Below, piece after piece: positions 53,502-63,040 of a stretch of 64,000 nt of DNA. The DNA is from Homarus americanus (taxonomy: Eukaryota; Arthropoda; Malacostraca; Decapoda; Nephropidae), in contig NW_024753848.1 of NCBI RefSeq assembly GCF_018991925.1, positions 62,001 to 126,000 on the forward strand. The letters are read 5' to 3'. Position 1 is the first letter of the stretch, and each line of letters starts with the position of its first letter. The notes below the pieces were generated by a model. It ran no database searches. It had not been told where the DNA came from and saw nothing but the letters and a program-made list of their open reading frames with translations. Made by a program: the position numbers and the translations under genes.

Positions 53502-53783
53502 GACCTCAGTTCTGATCCAGTGTGTATGTGTGTGTGTGTGTGTGTGACCCTCTTCACACCCTGGAGGCCACCTCACTCTGTCTCCAAAGGCCCTATTTTT
53601 TCCCGTCCCTCGGAGCCCTATTCAACCCCTGAACGAGACCTCTTTCTCCCGGGTCCCATAGCCCTTTGCTGGAGCCCTTCCCGCACCGTCTTCCAGCTCA
53701 CAGACTTCTCAAACAGTCCCTTTAACATTCGTACCCTCGGCCTTCCGCCAGACCCGGCCTCTACACCGACCCGCTGTATTCTG
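53502..53783 (+). CDS. Candidate penultimate exon with perfect GTAAGT donor (unrecognised)
   Basis: The frame opens after a TAA at 53499 and reads through a short (TG)n into ordinary protein-like sequence, including LFLPGPIALCWSPSRTVFQL and TDFSNSPFNIRTLGLPPDPA. It ends at ATTCTG|GTAAGT (donor at 53784). The true 5' boundary is unclear: CTCCAAAG near 53587 or ATCCAG at 53520 could be acceptors. A matching acceptor lies 192 bp downstream and the frame stays open across the join. No domain or homologue recognised. Confidence 0.33.
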
Positions 53784-53975
53784 GTAAGTCCACGAATTTA
53801 AACTGTCTAGATTTATCAAACATCTTTAAGCCTTCCTCCTCGCCTGCTTAAGCCCAGATGGTGATCAAGAAGCTGTATCCTGCACCATCAAGTACAGTGA
53901 CACCATCATAGGCCATCATATCACCACCGCCGTCCCTTCTCCTGTACTACCCAAGTCTGCCTCTTTTTCCCACAG

Positions 53976-54053
53976 TGTACGTACCCCAGGCTTCCACGTC
54001 ACCCACCCACGCCTCCCCCACCCCCCCAACCACCCCAGGATCTTTTCCAATAG
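53976..54053 (+). CDS. Candidate terminal exon joined to 53502-53783
   Basis: CTGCCTCTTTTTCCCACAG ends at 53975, a strong acceptor. Joined to the exon above in frame it adds a proline-rich tail (CTYPRLPRHPPT...QDLFQ, 25 residues) and a TAG at 54051-54053. The implied intron is 192 bp with GTAAGT and a good pyrimidine tract. Low sequence complexity of the tail is a caution. Confidence 0.3.
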   Translation, partial: CTYPRLPRHPPTPPPPPQPPQDLFQ

Positions 54054-55169
54054 TAACAAAAACCTCCAGCAGTTGTGAGCAGCAGCGGCGGCAACTTTAA
54101 AAACCCTTTGTGTACTTCGTTAGATGTTACAGCGCCGCTACAAAACCTCGACAGAAATCAGAGCGTGAATGTGGATGATGGTCTTCCTGGGTTCCTCTAC
54201 AGCACAGGCGGCAACAGGGACGGCGGCGGCGACTCAGCTCTGACGCAGCAACAGGCAATTCCTACGGTTTAACATGGCACTTTGTCTTTATATGGTGCTA
54301 CCCTTCACCTCTCCCCCTCCCTCCCCCTCCCTCACTCCTCACCTCCCCCTCCCCTTACCCCCTCGCCCTCACTCCACATTTCACAAACCATCTACCTCGC
54401 CTTCCTCCCTCACCACCACCTCGCCCGGCCTCCTCCACTTATTCCCTGCTGCCACATTCCGCTCCTACCGAAGAGACGAGATATCCCCCCCTCTACCTCC
54501 TCCTCACCCTCTAGTGCTGAGGCAAACACAGCCCCTTTGTCAGTCAGCCCCCTTCCCTACAACGTCAGCCCCTATATCCCACATTAATGAACCCCATCAT
54601 GGCCCCACACACACCCTCCTCCTATACACCCATCACCCTTTTTAGTTCTTCCTGTGACCCGTCTTTGTCGGCTCTTCTTCGTCCCCCTCCCCCTGTGTCT
54701 CCTCTCCACATAAAAGCTTATCATCAGCGCCTGGAGTTATCATCGCCCAGCGCCTGGGTCCTCGAGCATGTAGTGTCCTCCCATATAACTGTACTCAGGA
54801 CTGGGGAGGAAGGAGGGAGACAGCTGGTCAATACTGCGGCTTCTCCTGGCTCTCCGCCGCCACCGTCTCCACCACCAAGGCCTATACCAGCGTTTGTGGC
54901 ACCCGAGGCACTCTTAATACCCCCCCACACACAGTGCCACACAACCCGAACTCACCCCTCAACCCACCCAACCCACCCCTTAACCCACCACTCACTAACC
55001 AACCTCTTTCATTAACCATCTACAATAACAATAGGTTTAACCCCCTTCATATGAACTCTTTTAAAACTTAAACCATCGTCATCAACATGTTATTAAACCA
55101 CCATCCGTCCTCAAAGGGTTTAACGCGGCTCAAGAAGATATACAAAACAAAAACAGGAAAGAGACGATT
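54054..55169. other. Spacer: CpG/GCGGCGG-containing DNA, C/T-rich block, A-rich tail
   Basis: 54070-54270 holds a mixed-composition 65-codon frame (FKNPLCTSLDVTAPLQNLD) with a GTG start only. 54300-54440 is C/T-rich and ACCCACCC repeats lie at 54950-54995. Not called. Confidence 0.4.
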
Positions 55170-55250
55170 TTAAGGTTAGGTTAGGTTAGGTAAGGTTAGG
55201 TTAGGTTAGGTTAGGTAAGGTTAGGTTAGGTTAGATCAGGTCAGGTCAGG
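55170..55250 (+). repeat. Interstitial TTAGG-type tract
   Basis: TTAGG with GTAAGG variants every ~25 bp, ending in AGGTC repeats. Confidence 0.93.
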
Positions 55251-55280
55251 TTGGAAAAAGGGGTAAATATTCTCAAGGTT

Positions 55281-55457
55281 TTAAGGGCGTGCGTGAAGGC
55301 GGGCGCCGTCAGGAGGAGATGTTTGTCCCAGGCAGTGAGGCAAGATCAATGGGTGTGGAGTGGGCGTGTCTGCACCGGCCGCGCCATTCCTGACCTCCTC
55401 CTCCTCCTCCTCCTCCTCCTCCTCCCTGGTCGCCGTCAGGAGGCCCTTGGTCGCCAT
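55281..55457 (-). CDS. Candidate small ORF with glutamate run (unrecognised)
   Basis: ATG at 55457 opens 58 codons to TAA at 55281. It reads MATKGLLTATR, then a run of ten glutamates from a (CCT)n tract at 55396-55426, then VRNGAAGADTPTPHPLILPH and a short C-terminus. GC-rich and CpG-bearing like a first coding exon. The start context has G at +4 but T at -3. No homologue recognised; could be chance. Confidence 0.2.
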   Translation of the reverse strand: MATKGLLTATREEEEEEEEEEVRNGAAGADTPTPHPLILPHCLGQTSPPDGARLHARP

Positions 55458-55739
55458 TAACTACCGGACACCATTACAAGTCCATTCGTTTCCACCCCTT
55501 GTATATATGGTTGTAGACTTAAAAGACCTTAACTACCTCATTCTTGTTGACCTTGTCGTTAGTGTTTGTGTGCTGTCAATTACCCCCACCCCCTTCTCCC
55601 CCTCCCTGTTGCTGTATTATGCTGTAATTGGCTGTTTCACTTAACTACACGACTGTTAAAAGCCATCCATCATAGTATTGGTTAGGTTAGGTTAGGGTCG
55701 AGATCAAGGTTCCCTTCTGCGGTCGTGGAATAATACGCT
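55458..55739. other. Single-copy spacer
   Basis: Short GGTTAGGTTAGG at 55680-55695. No gene seen. Confidence 0.5.
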
Positions 55740-55745
55740 CTCTCG

Positions 55746-55815
55746 TGAGGTTGGGTCCGCTGAGACCAAGTCATGAGGTTGGGTCCGCTGAGGCCAAGTC
55801 ATGAGGTTGGCCTGA
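55746..55815 (+). repeat. ~31-bp repeat GAGGTTGGGTCCGCTGAG
   Basis: Two full units and a partial: GAGGTTGGGTCCGCTGAG(A/G)CCAAGTCAT. Confidence 0.9.
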
Positions 55816-55861
55816 TATCGCTGGGGAGTGCACGATCGGTGCATATGGGTTACACTGGAGC

Positions 55862-56225
55862 CTGCCACCACCACACCACCCACCACACCCACCACCACCA
55901 CACACCCACCACCACCACACCGCCCACCACCTCCACCACACCTACCACCACCACTCCACCACACTCCACCACCACCACCACACCCACCACCACCACCACA
56001 CCCACCACCACCACCACCTCCACTGGCACCACCACCACACCTGGCCTCTCACCACCACCACCACACCACCACCACTACACCTACCACCACACACCACACA
56101 CACCACCACTCACACTCCCACCACCACCACACCCCACCTCCACCACACCACCTCCACCACACCTCCACCACACCTACCACCACCACCTCCACCACACCTA
56201 CCACCTCCACTACACCTACCACCAA
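55862..56225 (+). repeat. (ACC)n-rich array: CACCACCACACC, CTCCACCACACC
   Basis: Irregular CCA/CAC trinucleotides with CTACCACC and CTCCACC variants. The T/P/H frames are its translation. Confidence 0.93.
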
Positions 56226-56464
56226 AGTCTTTGGCTGGTGTATTGTACCCTATTCTGTGTACACCCTCCCTTATACACACTAGGCTATCACACTTACACA
56301 CACACACACACACACACACACTGTCTATACCTGTATTTAATTAACCAACTACAGGTAAGGTTGATCAGGTATACAGTACATTTCAGACTAATGAACGATA
56401 CAGCCACTGTACCGTAATTACTGTACCGGTATACGATTATTGTACCGGTGATTTACGTAACCGA
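56226..56464. other. (CA)n at 56295-56321 and TGTACCG repeats
   Basis: (T)GTACCG(G/T) occurs at about 56406, 56422 and 56441 with spacers of ~17 bp; two contain ACCGGT palindromes. Confidence 0.6.
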
Positions 56465-57000
56465 ATCCACTTTCCCTCCTCCTTCTCTTCTTCTCTCCCT
56501 CCCTCTTTCTTCCTCCTCCTCCTCCTCCTCTTCTTCTCTCCCTCTTTCTTTCTTTCTTTCTCCTCCTCTTCTTCTTCTCTCCCTCCCTCTTTCTTCCTCC
56601 TCCTCCTCCTCTTCTTCTCTCCCTTTTTCTTCCTCCTCCACCTCTTCTCTCCCTCCCTCTCTCTTCCTCTTTCCTCCTCCTTCCACGGTCAATTTTTCCC
56701 TCCCTTTTCTTCTTCTTTTATTGTTTATTCTGCTTCGCCTCCCATTCACCTCTCCCCCCTCCCCCCTTTTGCTCTCCCTCTCTCTTCCCTTTCATCCCGA
56801 GTTCCTCTTTATACCCGCCTTCCTTGTTCCTCTGCCCTCCCCCTTCCCTCCCCCCTCCCTCTTTTCCTCCTACCTAACCCTCATCGTGCTCACCCCTCTT
56901 CCTCCTCTCCTTCCTTTCCTTCTCACCCCTTCCCCCCTCTCGCCTCTTCCCTCCCTTCCTCTTCCACTCCTCCTCTCCTTGACGTCACTTTCTCCTCACT
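56465..57000 (+). repeat. Pyrimidine-rich array CTTCTTCTCTCCCTCCCTCT
   Basis: (CCT)n plus TCTTCTTCTCTCCCTCCCTC repeated four times with ~50-65-bp spacing, then C/T-rich DNA. L/S/P and R/E frames are translations. Confidence 0.9.
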
Positions 57001-57179
57001 CTTCTCCTCCTCCCCACCCCCCTGTACGCCCAACCAACCTCTACTGAACGGCCAAAAAGGGCTTCATGAACGGCTGGTGAACGGCGCATGAACTTGTGAA
57101 CGTGGAGAACCAGATAAACGATAAAATGATGAACAAGGAGAGATTTAAGAACACAAACATAACCTAACCTAAACAAAGC
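57001..57179. other. Spacer with TGAACGGC repeats
   Basis: (A)TGAACGGC-like words occur at about 57043, 57066, 57075 and 57085. No gene seen. Confidence 0.5.
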
Positions 57180-57655
57180 CGTCGTCACTCCACTGATCCA
57201 CTCTTAATCCACCCACAGGTACGTGATCCACTTCTGATCCACACACGGGGCCAATATCCAGTCCTGATCCACTCTAGGGGGTCAATATCCACTTTTGATC
57301 CACTCTAGGAAGTCAATATCCAATCTTGATCCACCCAGCAGGGCAATATCCACTCCTGATCCACCCAGAGGTACGTGATCCACTCCTGATCCACCATGGA
57401 GGCCAATATCCATTCTCAACCCACCCTGGGAGGCTAATATCCCCCTTTGATCCACTCTCGGAGGTCAATATCTACCTCTGATTCACCCTGAGAGGCCAAT
57501 ATCCACTCCTGATACACCTTGAGAGGCCAATATCCACTCCTGATCCACCCTGGAGGCCATTACCCGGCCCTGATTCACCCTATAGAGTCCAATATCTACT
57601 TCTAATCCACCCGAGAGGCAAATATCCACTTCTGATCCACACAAGGGGCCGTTTA
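57180..57655 (+). repeat. ~30-38-bp minisatellite GGCCAATATCCACTCCTGAT
   Basis: About fourteen units of (GAGGCCAATATCCACT)(CCTGATCCACCC). It creates another series of CCAAT pentamers (GGCCAATAT, seven or so), not in the best NF-Y context. The first units read GTACGTGATCCACT. Confidence 0.93.
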
Positions 57656-57689
57656 CCCCTCCCCAACATTAGCTGTTTGGTTATATAAC

Positions 57690-58075
57690 TATCAGGAAGG
57701 AGGGGAGGGAGAAAGAGGAAAGGAGCAAGAAGAGGGGAGAGAGAGGGGAGAGGGATGGAGAGGAAAGTGTGAGGGAAGGGAGCGACGAGGAGAGAAAGAA
57801 GGGAGAATGAGAAAGGAGGGAAGAGAGAGACTGGAAAGTGGTGGAAGAAATAGTGGGAGGAAGGGGAAGAGGGGGAGGATAGAGAAAAGAGGAAGAGTAG
57901 AGAGGAGGGCGAGAAGAGAAGGGTGGAGAGGAGACGGTGGGTGGAAAGGATAAAGTGAAAGGTGCAGAGGAAGGTAGGGGCGAAAGGGGACAAGGTAAGT
58001 GGGGGAGAGTGGGGCGAAAGGGTGTATAAAAAAAGAGGGGTGAAGGAGGTGGGGAAGAGAGAGAGGGGTAATCAG
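57690..58075 (+). repeat. Purine-rich array GGAGGGAGAAAGAGG
   Basis: G/A with sparse T. Minus S/F/L frames are translations. Confidence 0.88.
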
Positions 58076-58418
58076 GTATATTGAGCGTTCATGCCTATGT
58101 TGTTACCTCCTGAAGACAGAAATTATTCATGGTACATCGACCCGGTAACAGTGTTTGTGTTTACATGACCGCTCCGCTGTCTCTACTGCCGGGAGAAGTG
58201 TGGTTGACGGATGTGTGACGTACGACGATGGATTTGTGAAAGGGTGTGACGTAATAGGAGCCTGTGGCGGTGAGCTGTGACGAGGGCAAGGACGTGTTCC
58301 AAGTCCGAGGCTCCGACAGTTCCAAGTCCTGGGCTCCGACAGTTCCAAGTCCGAGGCTACGACAGTTCCAAGTCCTGGGATCCGACATTTCCAAGTCCTG
58401 GGTCTGAGAGGGCGAGCG
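58076..58418 (-). repeat. 23-bp repeat AGTTCCAAGTCC(T/G)(G/A)GG within a long open minus frame
   Basis: Five units start near 58295, 58318, 58341, 58364 and 58387; CCTGGG and CCGAGG types alternate, giving a 46-bp dimer. The minus frame from about 58563 to 58161 is open for 133 codons with mixed composition but no ATG and no splice evidence. Upstream residues such as TDRCRPSLLPGTQLTGPLAD look protein-like. Confidence 0.6.
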
Positions 58419-58437
58419 TGTAAGTCCAATGTCTCGT

Positions 58438-58583
58438 AGGTCGGCAAGAGGCCCCGTGAGTTGAGTGCCTGGAAGCAGAGACGGGCGGCATCGATCGGTG
58501 AATGGGGTCCGTCTGTGGTTCACGTTGAGGACTCTGTTATCGACCCGCCAATGAGTACATGCTTAGGGTTTATTGGTCCGGGT

Positions 58584-58586
<3 letters not shown>
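58438..58586 (+). CDS. Candidate coding segment, CpG-bearing (unrecognised)
   Basis: After a TAG at 58435 the plus frame reads VGKRPRELSAWKQRRAASIG and EWGPSVVHVEDSVIDPPMST, then enters (GT)n at 58587. The composition is convincing for ~48 codons, but the minus strand is open over the same bases, so strand is uncertain. No acceptor or donor is clear. No homologue recognised. Confidence 0.18.

Positions 58587-58637
<51 letters not shown>
58587..58637. repeat. (GT)n microsatellite
   Basis: About twenty-five GT units. Confidence 0.97.
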
Positions 58638-58639
<2 letters not shown>

Positions 58640-59140
58640 TCTTTTGTTCAGCGGGTTGTGGTTATCTTACCTGTCTGTCCCGACCTCTGGGTGATTACGT
58701 GAGTCAGGTGAGGTGTAGGGGGTAAAGTACAACGCTGATTAAAGAGAGTCCAACTTGAGTACGATCATGTGAGGTCACGAGGCTCATAACACACATCAAC
58801 ACCCACTTATCACCTAAACAAACACAAAAACAACTACTTTTATCATTGTTACAGAGTACAAACAAACACAATCTTACTTTCTAATGATAAATGAACAGGT
58901 AAAATGGGTAATTAGTGACGGAAATACCTGTTTAAAAAAAAAAGTACGGGAAAATCGAATCGTTTCTTTACGTAAGTTGAATCGATGAACCCGTTAACAC
59001 ACACAACATGACGCAAGTTTTTTATCCCAGGGTCACGGCTAAAAATACAGGTAAGCCAAGCATAGGTGAACACACAAGCAAGAAAACCTCCCCCCCCCTT
59101 CCAACCCACCACCTACCCACTCATGCACAGAGCGGGGGGA
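58638..59140. other. Single-copy, AT-rich spacer
   Basis: No gene seen. Confidence 0.5.
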
Positions 59141-59350
59141 GGGGGGAAATGTTCAAGGGGAGGAGGGGAGGGGGGAGGGGGGCTTCCATTGAGCGAAGAG
59201 TCGAGCAGACACCTAAATTCAGCGCTCTGACCCTTGCATATTCTGACTATGACACGGACCTAAAGGGGAGATAGCAAAGCGGGGAATAAAGGAGAAGTGG
59301 TGGAGCGGAGAGTAAAGGGGAGATGGCAAAGCGGGGAATCTGCTAGGGAG
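59141..59350 (+). repeat. G-rich block and ~52-bp GGAGA repeat
   Basis: GGGGAGGGGGGAGG at 59156-59180; AAAGGGGAGAT(A/G)GCAAAGCGGGGAAT occurs near 59262 and 59315. Confidence 0.8.
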
Positions 59351-59673
59351 GGTATGTGAGCAAAGGAGGAGAGAGTGTTTAAGACAGTGACGAGGAAGAG
59401 TTGAATTAAAACAGTTTATTTATTGAAAAACACAGATACAAATTGGAGATAATATAATAAATAACATGGCTGAGCCAGTTAAGAACCTGAGCTCTCTTTG
59501 AGGCACCTGATATATACTATACATTTATCTCAAGGAAGTATTATGTAACATTTAGTAACATCTGGAATAGTATAGTAGCATGGTAGTAATAAGTATATCT
59601 CATATTGTTACCACGGTTATCACTTCAATATTTATTTATTTGATTATTTATTATTTTTATTTGTTATTTATTT

Positions 59674-59682
<9 letters not shown>
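59351..59682. other. AT-rich single-copy DNA
   Basis: No gene seen; ends in TTTATTTA-type low complexity. Confidence 0.5.
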
Positions 59683-59762
<80 letters not shown>

Positions 59763-59830
59763 CATATACACACATATATATACATACATATATACATATA
59801 CACACACACGTATACACATGTACATATAAA
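59683..59830. repeat. (CA)n(TA)n(CATA)n compound microsatellite
   Basis: (CA)n at 59685-59712, (TA)n to 59758, then CATA/TACA. It directly abuts the 3' end of the minus-strand LINE. Confidence 0.95.
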
Positions 59831-60768
59831 TTACAGTGGAATTGAAAAACATAAGTATAATGGGGGAGCAGCACAACCTGGGTTGTACAGTAATAAGGTT
59901 GAACAAGAGGACAGAGTTGTCAGGATTATGTCTAGTTGGCAATTACGTTTATTGCAATGGTAATTTCTTATCTATTTACATGATAATTTCCGATAAAACG
60001 GTTTTGATGGTACAATAAAAGCAGGTACTGTAAATATAGTAGGTGTTACAGGAAATATTAATACTTCAACAATAGATACTTTTTTAGAGATGATTTAAAG
60101 GAAGGGAGCGTAGCCTTTGCTGGGATGGGTGGGGGGTAAGCTGTTCCACACCTTCACACCGTGATATTTTATGGAGGTCTGGGACTGAGAGGAGCGCATG
60201 GGGGGTGGTCTTAGTAGCTCTGGGTGCCTTAAGTTGTATCTCTGATTATTCCGGAACTGGAAATAATTATTGTCAAGCAAGTGATTGATAGATATGTAAA
60301 CAAAGAGGGCACAGCAGTAGGTGTTAATATCTTCGAATTTTAACATTTTCAATATAGCAAATTTTTCGTTTGTGTGATCTATTTTTTTTTCAAGTAGGTC
60401 ATTGTCCGAACAACTCTCTTTTGTGCAGTAACCAGAGATTGTGTTTTTGAAGAGCCAGAGGCTCCCATAGTGTGTGACAGTGTATCAGGTGTTGGTAAAC
60501 AAGATCAGGATTGATTTCTTTCATTGCTGTGAGAGTGAGTGACTGTCGAGTGTGATACATGATACTGCACTGTTTATTGATTTTACTGTGAATGGTTTGT
60601 ATGTGGTTTCTCCAGTTAAGTTTCTCATCAACAATAACTCTGAGGAATTTAGTATTTTGTTCGCGTTTGAGGACTATATGACCAAGGTACAGGGGGTCCA
60701 AGTCTGGGGGTAAGTTTTTCCTTCTGTGAAAGATCGTGTAGTGGGTTTTCTCTGCCTGTGGTCTCCTG
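59831..60768 (-). mobile_element. 5'-truncated LINE (jockey/CR1-like) with one frameshift
   Basis: On the minus strand coding begins near 60768 with QAEKTHYTIFHRRKNLP, the usual motif after the RT catalytic core, and continues with TKFLRVIVDEKLNWRNHI (the F/LGVxxDxxLxW motif; here R replaces G) and CSIMYHTRQSL. A one-base shift near 60420 moves the frame. It resumes as EKKIDHTNEKFAILKMLKFE and ends with TSIKYHGVKVWNSLP, a hallmark of the ORF2 C-terminus, to a stop near 60060. A ~230-bp 3' UTR follows (CAATAAA near 59955) and ends at the TGTA/TA microsatellite. No RT core or endonuclease. Inactive copy. Confidence 0.88.
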
Positions 60769-61159
60769 CCTGCCTGTCTGTATTTCTGTCTGTCTGTCTA
60801 ACCCTGCCCCCCCCACTCCTCCACACTGGATCAAATACATGTTGCAGCAAGAGACATGATCAACCTTGGCTGTGGCAACATAACCACGGAGCACCTGCCA
60901 ACCACGTCAACCGCTGATACTGGTAATGCCTCGCCTAAACTATCCACGCAGGGGCTTCTTTTCGTACCCTGGACATGGTGATAGGGAGGAGGGGGAGGGG
61001 AGGGAGGGAGAGGATGGGAGGTGGGGAAGATAGGGGGTGGTACTCGTGTCCAGATGTGAAGGGGGGAGGAGAGAGGACGTGAGAAGCAGGTGAACTATCA
61101 TGCCCCCCCGACCTCCAGGTGTTGCTGAGTGACACCTGGCTACCAGATGTTAGAAAGTC

Positions 61160-61160
<1 letters not shown>
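60769..61160. other. (TCTG)n junction and single-copy DNA
   Basis: TCTGTCTG at 60773-60799 marks the LINE truncation point. At 61084-61159 a plus frame (EAGELSCPPDLQVLLSDTWL) follows a good CCTCCAG acceptor at 61120 but runs into (CT)n; not called. Confidence 0.4.
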
Positions 61161-61195
<35 letters not shown>

Positions 61196-61865
61196 CGGCA
61201 GGGGGGAGGGAACAACAACAACTAAACTAAAGAGATAAATTACAGGTGTGTGTGTCCCCAGTGTACATAGTTTTCCCCAAAGCAAATATGGAGATAGAAC
61301 AACATTGATAAAGGATAATTAAGAGACGAAAGACAATGAAAAGAAAGAAAGAAATAGAGGAGAATAGAAGAAAATAGAAAAACAAGAAAACAAAACACAG
61401 AAACAGGAGACGAATAAAGGCAAGAATGAAGAAAATGAAGAGGAAAGGGGGAGAGGGAGGAGAGTTGACTGAGACAAAAGAGAGTATGTGGGGAGGAGAG
61501 AGAAGAGAGTGGATGAGGAGGAAGAGGAAGGTGAGTGGAAGAGGAGGAGGAAAGGATTGAAGAAGGAGGGAATGATGTGGGAGAGGAGTGGGAGGGAGAG
61601 GTGGGAGGGAGAGGAAAGGAAGGTCACTCGAGACGGCCCTTGAAATATGTAAGGGAGAGGGGAAGGGGAGGGAGAAGGGAGGGGGAGAGAGGGAGGGGGA
61701 AGGTAGAGGGAGGAGGAGGTGGGGTAAGGCTAAACTTCTAACTGAGGGAGAAGGAGCCCAAACCCCCTAATTATGGGAGGGGGCAAAGAGGGAGGGGAAG
61801 GGAAGGGAAAGGTCATGTTTCACTGCACCTCATACTCGACCTTAGTAACATGTCACACGCCATCA
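61161..61865. repeat. (CT)n then long purine-rich DNA
   Basis: (CT)n at 61162-61191; GAAAGAAA, GGAAGAGG and GGGAGAGG arrays at 61320-61815. Confidence 0.85.
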
Positions 61866-61877
61866 TCATAGTGAACA

Positions 61878-61995
61878 AGTGGTGGTGGTAGGCGGCAGTG
61901 TAGTGGGCGGGTGGCAGGGTGATGATGGGCAGGTGGGTGGCAGGGGTGATGGTGGGCGGCAGGGTGGTGGTGGAGTGGGTGGGTGGGTGGCCATG
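61878..61995 (+). repeat. GGTGGCAGGGTGATG minisatellite
   Basis: Units of GGGCGGGTGGCAGGGTGATGATG with G/T variants; five or so units. Confidence 0.85.
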
Positions 61996-62480
61996 TGGTT
62001 GGGCAGCCCCCCTTTAAGCTGGGCGGTCGGTCTGCAAGTGTTTTTACCCCCTCCAAGACCCCTCAAGCTTCCTCCCCTCCAAGACCTCAGCCCCCCTCCC
62101 CCTCCCCCAACCCTCAACCTCTTGCCATTCTGCGAGGAGGGGAGGGAGGAGGAGTAAAAAAGGATAACAGGAGATGGAAGAAAGGAGGAGGAAAGAAGGG
62201 GGATGGAAGAAGAAGAGATAAATAAGGAGGAGAGAGAAGATAACGAAAATGAAGGAAGAGTAGGAGAAGAGAAGAGGGAGATGACAACAAAACAAGAAGA
62301 CTGAATTGTGTAGATGAGGGAGGAGAGGAGGAGGGGGAGGAAAGGAGGAGAGGAGAGAGGAGGGGGAGAGAGAGGGAGGAGGAGAGAGAGAGGAGGAGGA
62401 GGAGGAGAGAGAGAGGGAGGGGGAGAGAGAGGAGGGAGGAGAGAGAGGGAGGGAGGGAGGAGGAGGAGAGAGAGAGAGGT
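61996..62480. repeat. C-rich then purine-rich arrays
   Basis: CCTCCAAGACC is duplicated at 62048/62077. GGAGGAGGAAAG at 62130-62280 and GGGAGAGAGAGGAGG at 62310-62480. Confidence 0.8.
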
Positions 62481-62705
62481 GACAACAAGACCACGGATGT
62501 AAACAAACCTACACAACGCAACACCACATCAACACACCCACCAAGTAGTGACAGCCTGGATGAGATGTCGACTGTCCTTCTCTCTCCCTTCAGTCGCTTT
62601 GCCCTGCCTCCAAGGGAACAGAGCATCAGCCCCAAAAGCCGACAACAGTTGCAGATTGACTATGAGGCTCAACTAACTCACACAGATAGGAGTAACTACT
62701 TGTAG
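62481..62705 (+). CDS. Best candidate 3'-terminal coding exon (unrecognised protein)
   Basis: After the GA tract the plus frame reads TTDVNKPTQRNTTSTHPPSS, DSLDEMSTVLLSPFSRFALP, PREQSISPKSRQQLQIDYEA and QLTHTDRSNYL, then TAG at 62703. Composition is that of a hydrophilic cytoplasmic tail, not a repeat. The frame is open back to 62253 through purine DNA. A consensus acceptor (TGTCCTTCTCTCTCCCTTCAG, AG at 62592-62593) could start a shorter exon at 62594 in the same frame (RFALPPREQSISPK...). An AATAAA follows 19 bp after the stop. Upstream exons were not found in the window with confidence. No family recognised. Confidence 0.42.
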   Translation, partial: DNKTTDVNKPTQRNTTSTHPPSSDSLDEMSTVLLSPFSRFALPPREQSISPKSRQQLQIDYEAQLTHTDRSNYL

Positions 62706-62723
62706 GATATTTAATATTAAGGT

Positions 62724-62729
62724 AATAAA
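62724..62729 (+). terminator. Poly(A) signal AATAAA
   Basis: Lies 18 bases after the TAG at 62705 and is followed by a G/T-rich stretch at 62740-62760, the usual order for cleavage and polyadenylation. The same bases overlap AAAATGGCGGC (62727-62737), a YY1/Pho-like motif with an ATG that opens 15 codons. Confidence 0.4.
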
Positions 62730-63040
62730 ATGGCGGCGAAGGTGTGGCTATTGGGGGAGGCTGGAGGCCATTATTAAAAACAAAATAGTAGTTAAGAATG
62801 AATAGTAGTTAGTAGTAATAGTCATTAGCCTTTAAGAATAACAACACTAGTAGCAGTAAATTAGTAGTCCAAAACCCCATTAGTACGAGCATCACTAACA
62901 GCACATCACCGGCACAGCACAGCACCAGCACCAGCACAGCACCAGCACACCAGCACCAATGTCTCCTTCAAACTGCATCGTCACTAACAGCTCCATTTAA
63001 CACCAACGATATAATCACCACGACAACTAACGGAAGCAGA
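62730..63040. other. Single-copy DNA with CACCAGCACAG repeats
   Basis: AGCACCAGCAC repeats at 62908-62957. No gene seen. Confidence 0.5.

Noticed and set aside
55773..56417. T/P/H-rich 214-codon frame, mucin-like
   Set aside because: Translation of an ACC trinucleotide array; no signal peptide or ordered repeats beyond the DNA period.
61084..61200. Frame ELSCPPDLQVLLSDTWL, reminiscent of lectin-like or endonuclease motifs
   Set aside because: Too short, runs straight into (CT)n, and the minus strand is equally open; resemblance is not specific.
62727..62775. AAAATGGCGGC start-like/YY1-like site opening MAAKVWLLGEAGGHY
   Set aside because: Only 15 codons; overlaps the poly(A) signal of the candidate exon and is mentioned there.
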